A stretch of DNA of 64,000 nucleotides from Streptomyces sp. RKAG290 (GTDB lineage: Bacteria; Actinomycetota; Actinomycetes; Streptomycetales; Streptomycetaceae): the NCBI RefSeq assembly GCF_023701695.1, contig NZ_JAJOZC010000001.1, forward strand, positions 7,563,894 to 7,627,893, read 5' to 3'. The position numbers and the translations under genes are program-made. Under the pieces are notes generated by a model that was not told where the DNA came from, ran no database searches, and saw nothing but the letters and a program-made list of their open reading frames with translations. Positions 1 through 7,925 of this stretch are shown piece by piece (the stretch's first letter is position 1; the number at the start of each line of letters is the position of its first letter).

Positions 1-252
1 AAGCTCAGCTTCATGCAGATGTTCGGCCTGGGCAGCGGCCTCGCCATCCTCATCGACGCCGTCGCCGTACGCGGTGTCCTCGTGCCCGCCGCGATGCGGC
101 TGCTCGGCCGGTCCGCCTGGTACGCGCCCGGTTTCCTGCGGCGGATCCACGGGCGGTTCGGCCTCAGCGAGGGTGGCCCGGCGACCGGGCCCGCGACCGA
201 TCCGGAGCCCGAAGCCGCGTCGCCGTACGTGAAGAACTCGACGCGAGTCTGA
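1..252 (+). CDS. MMPL/RND-family transporter, C-terminal end (partial)
   Basis: The frame is open from the first base, so only the last 83 residues are present and the 5' part lies outside the window. The visible segment holds a final membrane helix (LAILIDAVAVRGVLVPA) followed by MRLLGRSAWYAPGFLRR and a loose polar tail. This is the usual ending of actinobacterial MMPL transporters, in which the last helix carries the conserved ID-VVR-LVPA pattern. The family exports lipids or small molecules through the inner membrane; the substrate cannot be told from this end. A very strong hairpin follows the stop by 11 bases. Confidence 0.8.
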   Translation, partial: KLSFMQMFGLGSGLAILIDAVAVRGVLVPAAMRLLGRSAWYAPGFLRRIHGRFGLSEGGPATGPATDPEPEAASPYVKNSTRV

Positions 253-263
253 CCCCGCGCGAA

Positions 264-325
264 CGTGACGCACCGAGTGCCCGCCCCCACCGGACAGTTG
301 GGGGGCGGGCACTCGGTGCGTCACG
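264..325 (+). terminator. Long perfect hairpin, terminator of the MMPL gene
   Basis: A 25-bp perfect stem (264-288 with 301-325) and a 12-base loop start 11 bases after the MMPL stop codon. There is no U-tract, as is common in Streptomyces terminators. It lies between a plus-strand gene and the 3' end of a minus-strand gene, so it may act on both strands. Confidence 0.75.
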
Positions 326-446
326 GTAGTCGGCGGCCCACGCATCCGGTCCGCTGCCGCCGGTCGGCCACGCCCGGCAGCGGAGTCGATCTGAAGTCTG
401 CTGCGCGAAGAGGCCGAGATCCGGCCGGAGGCCGGACCTCAATGGA

Positions 447-860
447 TCAGTTGTCGGTGTCCTGCTTGAAGTCCCGGGAACACTGGTCCTTCTCGCTCTG
501 CGAACTGGCGTGCTTGATGCAGTCGTTGAAGTCCTTGAACTCGTCGGAGTTGAGGATGGATGCCCCTATCGCAATGATCACGACCGAGCCGATCAGCCCG
601 AGCGCTCCGAGCACCGCACCGACGATCGAAATCGTCCGGTGCGGAGCCCTGCCTCCGCGTGCCCGGCGCGCACCGATGATTCCGAGGACGACTGCGAGCA
701 GGCCGAGCAGGATCCCGCCAAAAACCGTCCAGAAAAGCAGAATGGCCACGATTCCGAGGACGAGCGCGGCGACTGCGAGTCCGTTGGACTGCCTCGCACC
801 GCTGCCCGGTTGGGGCTGGTTGTAGTCGCTGGGCGTGCCCGAGTGTTGGGGAAGAGACAC
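447..860 (-). CDS. DUF4190-type small membrane protein
   Basis: A 137-residue protein with a proline/glutamine/asparagine-rich cytoplasmic N-terminus (about residues 1-25), then two hydrophobic hairpins (about 28-60 and 75-105) separated by the basic stretch ARRARGGRAPHR, then a charged tail with two cysteines (DCIKHASS...QCSRDFK). This is the layout of the DUF4190 family common in actinobacteria: a GLAVAALVLGI start, a GIIGARRAR turn and a second helix pair. Function is unknown. It faces the MMPL gene tail to tail across the hairpin at 264-325. Confidence 0.75.
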   Translation of the reverse strand: MSLPQHSGTPSDYNQPQPGSGARQSNGLAVAALVLGIVAILLFWTVFGGILLGLLAVVLGIIGARRARGGRAPHRTISIVGAVLGALGLIGSVVIIAIGASILNSDEFKDFNDCIKHASSQSEKDQCSRDFKQDTDN

Positions 861-1603
861 GGCATTCCTCTCATCCTGCTTCGGTGCAGACGAGTTGTCG
901 GCACGTCACTTGTGCCCGTCCAACGGTCACGAATGCCTGTGCCGCCCGCGTATTCGAGGCCGCTGAAGCCTTTACGGGAGCGGAACGTGGAAACGCCTTG
1001 CGGGCCGCTTGCCCAAACATCGGACCCGGCGTCGCGGAAGGTGGTCGTCCGGAAACACGCGCCGGTGGACATGCGAAGGGCAGCGTCGAGAATCAACGAC
1101 AGCGACAAGGGAGGGCGTCGGCATGACGATGCCGGCTGCTGGTGGCAGCCCTGTTGGATTCCGTCCCACCCGGCACGCACGACCTGGCTCCCTCACCCGC
1201 GGGTCCTCGGCCGCAGAGGACCGCCGTACGGTCCGGGAGAACAAGCTGGCGGGGGCGCGTCAGACACGCCCCCGCCAGGGAGGTGAGGGGTGGTTCCACG
1301 CACCCTCACCCGTTGATTCGGAGCGGAGCGGGAGCCGGATTGGTCCAGGACGGCGCCGGATCTGCCGCACTCTCTTCGAGTCTCACTCCCTTCGAGGGGA
1401 AGCGGCCGGATGCGTCGCGCTCCTTCGTGCATCCAGCGCTCCCGGGCCAAGGGCTGTCCACACGGCGTGACATCAGGACTGCCGATCGGTGCGGGCCATG
1501 CCGGCGCAAAGTTCTTCGAGGTTTTCGTTAGATCTTCGCAACGGGGGCATTGGGATCTCACGGCACCTGGGGTGCCGCCCGTCCACGACACAAGGAGATT
1601 CCC
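861..1603. other. Intergenic region without a supported gene
   Basis: Several frames are open in both directions here, but none shows a recognisable domain, a good ribosome binding site or consistent codon bias. It contains one strong hairpin (1246-1278) and the ribosome binding site of the small peptide at 1604. Confidence 0.5.
1246..1278. terminator. Hairpin, possible terminator
   Basis: A perfect 12-bp GC stem (1246-1257 with 1267-1278) around a 9-base loop. It has no clear upstream gene on either strand, so it may mark the end of an unrecognised transcript. Confidence 0.4.
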
Positions 1604-1678
1604 GTGTACATAGGCCTCGGTACCGTTGTACTGATCATCGTCGTCGTTGCTGTCGTCCTGATGCTTCGCCGTCGCTGA
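1604..1678 (+). CDS. 24-residue hydrophobic membrane peptide
   Basis: A GTG-started 24-codon frame encodes a single hydrophobic helix (IGLGTVVLIIVVVAVVLML) closed by RRR. AAGGAG at 1592-1597 lies six bases before the start. The composition, one helix with a positive cytoplasmic end, resembles the tiny hydrophobic proteins annotated in many Streptomyces genomes. No function is known. It is not a shadow of another gene, and a perfect hairpin (1701-1727) follows the stop by 22 bases. The combination of strong ribosome binding site, helix and terminator is the case for it being real. Confidence 0.6.
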   Translation: MYIGLGTVVLIIVVVAVVLMLRRR

Positions 1679-1700
1679 CCCCACTGCCGCCCCCGCGGCG

Positions 1701-1727
1701 CCGGCCCGGTGAGGCGTCCCGGGCCGG
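1701..1727. terminator. Hairpin between the small peptide and the TetR gene
   Basis: CCGGCCCGG at 1701-1709 pairs perfectly with 1719-1727 across a 9-base loop. It sits between convergent genes and could terminate both. Confidence 0.55.
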
Positions 1728-1766
1728 GGTGGCCGGTCACGACCGGCGGTCACCCGAGCTCGAATG

Positions 1767-2375
1767 TCAGCGTGGCCAGTCCGGGGCCGGGTCCTCGTCA
1801 AGAAGGGGGCGGATGGCACCCAGCACCGCCCCGATGCACACATCGCGCAGTTCGGCGCGGGTGCAGGTCTCGTTCGTGAGCCAGTCCACGCAGAGCGCCT
1901 GGACGAACACCAACCAGCTTTTCAGCACGCCCGACACGGCCTCCCGGGTCCCGTCGTCGGCGAGAGCGAGCACGCCGAGCAGCCGTTCACGCAAGGCGTC
2001 GAGCTCATCTGCGATGATCGTCTGCACCAGACGGTCGCCGGTCAGTACCCGGTTCGCCGCCAGAACGGTGTTGCGATTCTCCGCGAAGTAGTGGATATGC
2101 GCGTCCAGCCCCTCGGTCAGCTGCTCGACCAGGGTGTCTCCGGGCGCGAGCCGGGTCTTGGCGAGCAGTTGCTCGGCCACCTGCCCGTAAAGGGCGGCGA
2201 ACAGGTCGCGTTTGCCCGGGAAGTGCCGGTAGAGCAGCGCCCGGGAGACCCCTGCGCGCGCGGCGACGTCCTCCATCAGTACCTCGTCGTACGGGACGGC
2301 GGCGAAGAGCTGCGCTGCAACGGCGAGGAGCTGCGCGCGGCGTTCGGCGGGGCTGAGTCGCTGGCGAGGAGGCAC
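1767..2375 (-). CDS. TetR/AcrR-family transcriptional repressor
   Basis: 202 residues. The N-terminal helix-turn-helix spans about residues 12-58 (RRAQLLAVAAQLFA...VAARAGVSRALLYRHFPGKRDLFAALY), followed by the helical ligand-binding domain. The start ATG is preceded by the short divergent promoter region shared with the DUF4345 gene at 2460. That region carries two copies of a 20-bp near-palindrome (2386-2405, 2419-2438), which are the natural operators for this protein. It probably represses itself and the DUF4345 gene. The ligand is unknown. Confidence 0.85.
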   Translation of the reverse strand: MPPRQRLSPAERRAQLLAVAAQLFAAVPYDEVLMEDVAARAGVSRALLYRHFPGKRDLFAALYGQVAEQLLAKTRLAPGDTLVEQLTEGLDAHIHYFAENRNTVLAANRVLTGDRLVQTIIADELDALRERLLGVLALADDGTREAVSGVLKSWLVFVQALCVDWLTNETCTRAELRDVCIGAVLGAIRPLLDEDPAPDWPR

Positions 2376-2385
2376 CTCCGCATGT

Positions 2386-2405
2386 TACTTGACACACGTC
2401 TACTA
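2386..2405. promoter_or_regulatory. Candidate TetR operator, copy 1
   Basis: TACTTGACACACGTCTACTA. It shares 17 of its last 17 positions but one with copy 2 (TTGACrCACGTCTACTA). Its left half-site is less symmetrical. It lies 10 bases upstream of the TetR start codon. Confidence 0.6.
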
Positions 2406-2418
2406 CTTGGCCCTACCC

Positions 2419-2438
2419 TAGTTGACGCACGTCTACTA
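2419..2438. promoter_or_regulatory. Candidate TetR operator, copy 2
   Basis: TAGTTGACGCACGTCTACTA, a dyad of form TAGTnGACGnnCGTCnACTA with 16 of 20 positions symmetrical. It starts 33 bp (about three helical turns) from copy 1 and ends 21 bases before the DUF4345 start codon. Confidence 0.65.
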
Positions 2439-2459
2439 GGGGTGGAGTGGTGGTCGGTC

Positions 2460-2870
2460 ATGTCGAAACGCAAGGTTCTGCGCGGTCTCGTACTGGCGAT
2501 GGGGTACGCCTGCGTGGCGATCGGGCTCTTCCACGTACTGGGCGGGAACTCCGCAATCCCCGGCGCGAGCTCCGCCGGGCCGACGGTCGACAGCCTGGGC
2601 CGGTTCTTCGGTGCGATCTTCGCCGGTTACGGTCTTGCCTGGCTCTGGGCGGCCCGGCAGTCGCCGATCCCCGCGACCGCGGTGCGGTGGCTGGCCGCGG
2701 TCTTTCTGCTCGGCGCGCTCGGCCGGGTGCTCTCGCTCGCCGTGCACGGGTGGCCGCACTGGTTCCAGGTGGTGTTGGGCATCGTCGAACTCGTACTGTC
2801 GCCGCTGTTCTTCTGGCTGGCGAGTGCCGAGGAGGAGGTGCCCGAGGCTGTACAGCCCCGCAATTCGTAA
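2460..2870 (+). CDS. DUF4345 family four-helix membrane protein
   Basis: 136 residues from the ATG at 2460; the same frame stays open far upstream but without coding character. Four hydrophobic helices are visible (about 7-25, 45-63, 71-90, 97-118), with the signature FGAIFAGYGLAWLWAARQ in the second, typical of DUF4345 proteins. These are short integral membrane proteins of unknown function, often controlled by an adjacent TetR repressor. That fits here: the divergent TetR gene and its two operators occupy the promoter. GTG at 2442 is a less likely alternative start. Confidence 0.75.
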   Translation: MSKRKVLRGLVLAMGYACVAIGLFHVLGGNSAIPGASSAGPTVDSLGRFFGAIFAGYGLAWLWAARQSPIPATAVRWLAAVFLLGALGRVLSLAVHGWPHWFQVVLGIVELVLSPLFFWLASAEEEVPEAVQPRNS

Positions 2871-2950
2871 GGGGTGTGCAGGCCTCGGCGTCCTCGCGAC
2901 CACGGCCCCATGTCCCGGCGCGGATCGGCGTTCTCCGCCGGGGGCTGACG

Positions 2951-3520
2951 CTATTCCTTGCGACGGCATCCGGTGAGGAGGGTGGCGACCATGTGCTTGG
3001 CGTCGGCCTGGTCGTAGTCGGTGCCCGTGATGCAGAGGTTTCCGATGGCGCGCATGAGCGTGTAGGCCGTGATGCCGGGGCTGAGTTCGTCGTCGGCGTC
3101 GCAGGCGTCGAGCAGCGTGGCGCAGGCCGGGACAAGGGTGTCGAGCATGAGACTGTGGAGGTTCTCCAGTCCTGCGTCACCGGACCCCAGTGCGGCCCCG
3201 AGGCCGTGCTTGGTCACCAGGAACTCCACGAACGCGTCCACCCAACGGGACAGCGCGGTGAACGGCGAGGCCGATTCCGCCAGGAGCTGGGGTGCGAGGG
3301 CGGCGCACGTGTCGATCTGGTGCCGGTAGACGGCGGTGACGAGGTCCGCCCGGGTCGGGAAGTTCCGGTAGATCGTGCCGACGCCGACGCCCGCGCGTTC
3401 GGCGATGTCGCGGATAGGGGCTTGGACGCCCTGATCCACGAAGATCGACGCCGCGGCCGCCAGCACGCCGCTGCGGGTGCGTTGCGCCTGTGCTTGGCGT
3501 ACTCCGACCACTTCTGGCAC
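2951..3520 (-). CDS. TetR/AcrR-family transcriptional repressor
   Basis: 189 residues from a GTG start at 3520, preceded by a strong GAGGAGG ribosome binding site. The frame is open further upstream, but that part overlaps the divergent hydrolase gene. The helix-turn-helix is clear (about residues 10-52: RSGVLAAAASIFVDQG...IAERAGVGVGTIYRNFPTRADL). The C-terminal half, with SRWVDAFVEFLVTKHGL, is of the SCO1712/TetR_C type. It faces an alpha/beta-hydrolase gene, and two palindromic operators (3539-3555, 3562-3580) fill the space between, so the hydrolase is the likely target. Confidence 0.85.
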   Translation of the reverse strand: MPEVVGVRQAQAQRTRSGVLAAAASIFVDQGVQAPIRDIAERAGVGVGTIYRNFPTRADLVTAVYRHQIDTCAALAPQLLAESASPFTALSRWVDAFVEFLVTKHGLGAALGSGDAGLENLHSLMLDTLVPACATLLDACDADDELSPGITAYTLMRAIGNLCITGTDYDQADAKHMVATLLTGCRRKE

Positions 3521-3538
3521 GAGACCCTCCTCTTGCTC

Positions 3539-3555
3539 GCGGAACAACGTTCCGC
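3539..3555. promoter_or_regulatory. Candidate TetR operator, perfect dyad
   Basis: GCGGAACAACGTTCCGC: 7-bp arms with perfect symmetry around a 3-base centre. It lies 19 bases upstream of the TetR GTG start. Confidence 0.7.
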
Positions 3556-3561
3556 TAAATT

Positions 3562-3580
3562 GGCGGAACGACGCTCCGCC
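3562..3580. promoter_or_regulatory. Candidate TetR operator, second dyad
   Basis: GGCGGAACGACGCTCCGCC: symmetrical GGCGGA/TCCGCC ends with CG..CG inside. Its centre is 24 bp from that of the neighbouring dyad, on the hydrolase side. Confidence 0.65.
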
Positions 3581-3623
3581 AAAGTATGGCAGAGCGGCCC
3601 CGTGCAGAAAGTGCAGGTCCCCC

Positions 3624-4535
3624 ATGTCTTCCCACCACCTCGGCCGGCGGATCGTCGCGGTCAAGCCCGTCACCGTTCCCGCGCCCGGTCGCGGCGTCGA
3701 CCTGCAGGTGAAGGTCACTGCCCCGCTGTCGGGCCAGAACCTGCCCGTCATCGTCTTCTCCCACGGCAACGCATGGTCCCTGGACGGATACGAACCGCTC
3801 GTCGACCGGTGGGCCGCAGCCGGGTTCGTCGTCGTGCAGCCCACTCACCTGGACTCCCGCCGCAACGGTCTCGGGTGGGACGACCCGCGCTTCGCCACCA
3901 TCTGGCGCGTCCGGATCGCCGACCTCCACGCGGTGCTCGACGGCCTCGACGAGATCCTCATCCAAGCCGGCGGCCTGGAGGCCCGCGTCGACCGTGAGCG
4001 CATCGCGGTCGTCGGCCACTCATGGGGCGCCCAGGCCGCCGGCACGCTCCTCGGCGCGCGCGTGCTCGACGCCGACGGCACGCCCGGAGAAGACTTCTCC
4101 CACGCCGCGGTCTCGGCCGGCGCACTGATCGCCGCGGCCGGAACCGGTGACACCCTCACCCCGTTCGCCGTCGAACATCTGCCGTTCATGAGGCCGGACT
4201 TCTCCACCATGACCACCCCGGCCCTGGTCATCGCGGGCGGCAAGGACCGGTCCCAGCTCTCCACCCGGGGGCCGGAGTGGTTCACCGACGCCTACCACCT
4301 CGGCCCTGCCCCGAAGAGCCTGCTCACCATCGCCGACGGTGAGCACACCCTAGGCGGCCTCGCCGGCGAGATGGTCGCCGAGACCACCGACGAGGCCCCT
4401 GACCGCGTCGCCCTCGTCGCCGACGCGATCTCCGCCTACCTCCTCGACGCCTTCAAGCTCGACGACGCCGGGTGGACCGGCCTCAACGACGCCGCCGAGG
4501 CCGGCGACGCTACGTGGAGCATCTCGAGCAAGTGA
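3624..4535 (+). CDS. Alpha/beta hydrolase (chlorophyllase/dienelactone-hydrolase-like)
   Basis: 303 residues from ATG 3624. The fold signatures are FSHGNAW (oxyanion region, about residue 48), the nucleophile elbow GHSWGAQ (about residue 134) and TIADGEHTLGG near the C-terminus, with the catalytic histidine. ALVIAGGKDRSQ supplies the region of the acidic residue. No signal peptide, so it is cytoplasmic. The family hydrolyses esters or lactones; the substrate is unknown. It is transcribed divergently from a TetR gene across two operators and is probably induced when that repressor binds its ligand. The ribosome binding site is weak. Confidence 0.8.
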   Translation: MSSHHLGRRIVAVKPVTVPAPGRGVDLQVKVTAPLSGQNLPVIVFSHGNAWSLDGYEPLVDRWAAAGFVVVQPTHLDSRRNGLGWDDPRFATIWRVRIADLHAVLDGLDEILIQAGGLEARVDRERIAVVGHSWGAQAAGTLLGARVLDADGTPGEDFSHAAVSAGALIAAAGTGDTLTPFAVEHLPFMRPDFSTMTTPALVIAGGKDRSQLSTRGPEWFTDAYHLGPAPKSLLTIADGEHTLGGLAGEMVAETTDEAPDRVALVADAISAYLLDAFKLDDAGWTGLNDAAEAGDATWSISSK

Positions 4536-4560
4536 ACCCGCCCGGACCGCACGGACGTCC

Positions 4561-4629
4561 CTGCGCCTTGCGATGTACCGCATCCGGCGCCACGCGTTGC
4601 TCCACCAGGGATCGCGGGACAGCCCTCAG
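4561..4629 (+). repeat. Solo IS-end-like repeat, copy A
   Basis: About 65 bp ending in GGGACAGCCCTCAG; read on the other strand it starts GGGCTGTCCC, like many IS5-type insertion sequence termini in Streptomyces. It matches segments at 20795-20854 and 62128-62191 with scattered differences, all in the same orientation. It touches the stop codon of the serine hydrolase gene. No transposase is attached. Confidence 0.55.
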
Positions 4630-5834
4630 CGCGGGGCGACGCCGCCGTCGTAGACGTTGTCCGGGGTGACCACCTTGGTGACCGCCCTGGCGAGCACGGT
4701 GGACGGCTCCTGGCCCCCGCGGCTGATGTCCGTATTGATCATGATGACCATGGTGGCCTTCTGCGAGGGCAGGTACACGGTCACGGTCTCGAACCCCGGC
4801 AGGGAACCGTTGTGTCCGATCCAGCCGCCGGTCTCGAAGATGCCCAGGCCGTAGCCGGTGCCGGGGAACCCCGTCGGCAGCGTCCTGAGCCGCTGTGCCT
4901 GAGTCCTGGGGCTGAGCAGTTGTCCGGTGGCGACGTTCTTGGCCCAGCGGCGCAGGTCGTGCAGATCCGAGATCATCGCACCGGCGGCCCATCCCCAGCT
5001 GGGATTCCAGTCCGTGGCGTCCTCGACCTTGCCGCTCAGAGTCTGGTCGGTGTAGCCGTGCGGGTGCGGCTCGGGGAACCGGGGACCCAGCGGGAACAGC
5101 GTGTGGCGCAGGCCGGACGGGCGGAGGACCCGACTGCGGATGAACTCGTCGAGCCTCATGCCGCTGACCTTCTCGACCACCAGCCCCAGCAGGATCAGGT
5201 TGGAGTTGCTGTACTCGAACTCTGCGCCCGGTGCAAAGGTGTTCTTGTGCTTCATGCCGTACGCGAGCAGTTGCCGCGGGGTGAAGTAGCGATGCGGATT
5301 GCTCAGCAGATCGTGAGTGAAGTCCGCGTCGGAGGTGTACGGGAACAGGCCGCTGCGCATCTCCGCGAGGTGACGGAGTGTGATCCGGTTGCCGTTGCGC
5401 ACGCCGGGGACGTAGGCGGAGATCGGGTCGTCCAGCCTGATCCGATGGGCATCGACGAGTTCGAGCAGAGCGGTGACCGTGAAGGTCTTGGTCTCGCTGC
5501 CGATCCGGAAGTTGACGTCGGCGGCCATCGGCTCGCGGGTGGCGGTGTTGGCGACGCCGGTCGCGCGTACGTAGCTCCCCTTCCCGGGCATCCACAGTCC
5601 GACGACGACGCCGGGAATGCCGGCCTGCTTACGGACGTCCTCGATGGTCTTGTCCAAGCGGGCCTTCACCTCGGGGTCGAGGCTGCCGGACGGGCGGATG
5701 CCGCTGTCGTGCCGGTCGACGCCCGCGGCATGGACAGCCGGCGCGGGAGCCACAGCCATCGGGGCCAGCACGGACGCCACGAGCAGCGCTGCGGCGAACA
5801 GACGTCGGGTGGGGGCGCGTCGCATGTCGGGCAC
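4626..5834 (-). CDS. Secreted serine hydrolase, beta-lactamase/DD-peptidase fold
   Basis: 402 residues. The N-terminal signal peptide has an arginine pair (TRRLFAAALLVASVLAPMAVA) and a cleavage region near AVHA; the pair could make it a Tat substrate. The class C-like catalytic motifs are SETK (SxxK, about residue 112), YSN (YxN, about 208) and HNG (about 340) in place of the KTG box. This pattern fits D-alanyl-D-alanine carboxypeptidases and related esterases that act outside the membrane. The first ATG is followed three codons later by another possible start. The stop codon lies in the repeat at 4561-4629. Confidence 0.85.
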   Translation of the reverse strand: MPDMRRAPTRRLFAAALLVASVLAPMAVAPAPAVHAAGVDRHDSGIRPSGSLDPEVKARLDKTIEDVRKQAGIPGVVVGLWMPGKGSYVRATGVANTATREPMAADVNFRIGSETKTFTVTALLELVDAHRIRLDDPISAYVPGVRNGNRITLRHLAEMRSGLFPYTSDADFTHDLLSNPHRYFTPRQLLAYGMKHKNTFAPGAEFEYSNSNLILLGLVVEKVSGMRLDEFIRSRVLRPSGLRHTLFPLGPRFPEPHPHGYTDQTLSGKVEDATDWNPSWGWAAGAMISDLHDLRRWAKNVATGQLLSPRTQAQRLRTLPTGFPGTGYGLGIFETGGWIGHNGSLPGFETVTVYLPSQKATMVIMINTDISRGGQEPSTVLARAVTKVVTPDNVYDGGVAPR

Positions 5835-5998
5835 CTCTTCCAGGTCGGGGAGCGGACGGCAACATCACCATCCGGAATCCGGGCGGAGTGCCCCGTCCGA
5901 ACGCCGCTGCGGCGAGTCCACTCGTTCGGAGCCGCAGGCGAGGCCTGATGCCGTCAATGCTGTCGGTTCCCGCCGCGAGGGGGAGAGCGGTGCGGCAG

Positions 5999-6936
5999 TC
6001 AGCTGAAGGTGCGCCGGTAGGTGTGCGGGCTGACACCGGTCGTGCGTTTGAAGCGGTCGCGGAAGGCGGTGGGTGAGCCGAAGCCGACCTGGGTGCCGAT
6101 GCGTTCGACGGAGTGCCGCGTGGTCTCCAGGAGGTGCTGGGCCTGGCGGATGCGCGCGCGATGGAGCCACTGGAGCGGAGTGGTGCCGGTCTGTTCGCGG
6201 AAACGCCGGATCAGGGTCCGGGTGCTGGTTCCCGCCCGGGCGGCGATGTCGACGAGCGCGAGGTCGCGACCCAGGTTTTCCTGCAGCCAGTCGAGCAACG
6301 GATCCAGCGTGGCGCCCTGAGGGGTGGGTGCGTAGTCGTGGACGATGAACTGCGCCTGCCCGCCCTCGCGTTCCAGGGGCATGACGGACAGCCGGGCGGC
6401 GTCCGCGGCGACCGCCGAACCGTAGTCGCGGCGGATCATGTGCAGGCACAGATCCAGGCCGGCGGCGGCGCCCGCCGACGTGAGGATTTGGCCGTTGTCG
6501 ACGTACAGGACATCGGGGTCGACCTCGATGTCCGGATAGGTGGCAGCCAGCAGGTCGGCCGCGATCCAGTGGGTGGTGGCACGCAGGCCGTCGAGGAGCC
6601 CGGTGGCGGCCAGGGGGAAAGTGCCCGAGCAGATGGAAGCGATACGCGTGCCGTACTCGGCGGCCGTCCGCAGCGCATCGCGGACTGCGGGGGCGAGTGG
6701 GGCCAGGGGCGCGTCGGTGCCGGGAACGATGATCGTGTCGGCATCCTTGAGCCCTCCAGCCCCCAGGGCGCGCGCAGGGTGAACGCACCCGCGTCGACCT
6801 CCGGCTTCTCCGCACACACGCGGAGCTGGTAGCCGGAGCGGCCGTCCGGGAGGCGGGTGCGGGTGAAGACCTCGATCGGAGTGGACAGGTCGAACGGGAT
6901 CACCCGGTCCAGTGCCAGTACCGCGACGGTGTGCAT
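5999..6936 (-). pseudogene. GlxA-type AraC regulator (DJ-1/PfpI domain plus HTH), frameshifted
   Basis: From ATG 6936 the first about 60 residues (HTVAVLALDRVIPFDLSTP...) are in one frame. The rest, from GLKDADTIIVPG to the end, is in another. Adding one base around 6750-6758 restores a 312-residue protein with an N-terminal DJ-1/PfpI-like domain (SICSGTFPLAATGLL elbow) and a C-terminal double AraC helix-turn-helix (IAARAGTSTRTLIRRFREQTG...IGTQVGFGSPTAFRDRFKR). That is the normal length for the family, so the frameshift is either a recent mutation or a one-base sequencing deletion. It is divergent from a DJ-1/PfpI operon that it would be expected to control. Confidence 0.8.
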
Positions 6937-7050
6937 GGCCCGAAGATACCTGCCCGCCGATCCGCGATCGGCATCCAGATCCCCCTGATGTTCCCTGTTC
7001 AGCCAGGTCAAAGGCTCTTTCTCCGGGCATGGCGCTAATCCGTTGGAAGG

Positions 7051-7066
7051 TGTCACTAATGCCACT
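7051..7066. promoter_or_regulatory. Direct repeat, possible AraC-type site
   Basis: TGTCACT and TGCCACT are separated by two bases in the 207-bp divergent promoter region between the GlxA-type regulator and the DJ-1 gene. Direct half-sites are usual for AraC proteins. The evidence is only the repeat and its location. Confidence 0.3.
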
Positions 7067-7143
7067 GGGGCACGAGGCGGAAGCCGGTTAGCGTCACAGC
7101 GAACCCGGCGCAGACCGGACCCGCCACCGCGAAGGAACCGCGC

Positions 7144-7833
7144 ATGCACGCCCAGATCGTCCTGTTCGACGGCGTCGACCCGCTCGACGTCATCGCCCCT
7201 TACGAGGTGCTGTACGCCGGCGGCACCGTCTCCGGCGGCGCATTGACCGTGGAACTGGTCTCTGCCGAAGGACCGCGCGAGGTGGTCAGTGGCACGGGGG
7301 GCCTGGTGCTGCGCGCCACGGGCGCCCTGGACCCCGGTCGCGCGGGACTGGTTCTCGTGCCCGGCGCGTCCGGCCGTGTGGGCGCGCCCGGCGAGGTCCC
7401 TGACCATGACGCGGGGGAGGGGGAGTGGCAGCAGGACGAGTTCATCCCCGTCCTGCTGGGCCGCACCCTGAACACCGAGCTGCCCAGGCTGCTGAAGGCC
7501 GCGATGGACAACCCGCAGGTGACGGTCGGCGGTGTGTGCGGCGGCTCGCTCGTGCTGGCCATGGCCGGTCTGCTGGAGGGCCGCCATGCCACCACCCACC
7601 ACCTGGGCCTGGACATGCTCGATGCCACCGGCGTCCACGCGGTGAGCGCCCGCGTCGTCGATGACGGCGACCTCGTCACCGGCGCCGGTGTCACCTCCGG
7701 CCTCGACCTGAGCCTGTACCTGCTGGAGCGCGAGGTGGGGCCCCGGATCGCCCAAGCCGTCGAGGAGTTGTTCGCTCACGAACGCCGCGGCACGGTCTGG
7801 CGCCCGAAGGGCCCGGTGCCCGTGGGCGTCTGA
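7144..7833 (+). CDS. DJ-1/PfpI family protein
   Basis: 229 residues. The protein begins with the beta strand QIVLFDGVDPLDVIAPYEVL and has the nucleophile-elbow cysteine in GVCGGSLVLAMAGLL (about residue 137). It ends like the ThiJ/PfpI subfamily that lacks a DNA-binding domain (GVTSGLDLSLYLLEREVG). Members act as isonitrile hydratases, glyoxalases or chaperones; the reaction here is unknown. It is the first gene of an operon of four (7144-9072), divergent from a GlxA-type AraC gene. The insert at about residues 80-105 (DHDAGEGEWQQDE) is longer than in most relatives. Confidence 0.8.
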   Translation: MHAQIVLFDGVDPLDVIAPYEVLYAGGTVSGGALTVELVSAEGPREVVSGTGGLVLRATGALDPGRAGLVLVPGASGRVGAPGEVPDHDAGEGEWQQDEFIPVLLGRTLNTELPRLLKAAMDNPQVTVGGVCGGSLVLAMAGLLEGRHATTHHLGLDMLDATGVHAVSARVVDDGDLVTGAGVTSGLDLSLYLLEREVGPRIAQAVEELFAHERRGTVWRPKGPVPVGV

Positions 7834-7925
7834 GCGCACGTCGTCCCCCGCACACCCAGCCGGCACATCCGGCCCGTGCCGCGCCCCGCCGCCCGCCCGC
7901 ACCACCGTGAGGAAACCGCGCCAGC

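Noticed and set aside
1764..2459. Long upstream extension of the DUF4345 frame
   Set aside because: It is antisense to a well-supported TetR gene and lacks any domain; the conserved protein begins at ATG 2460.
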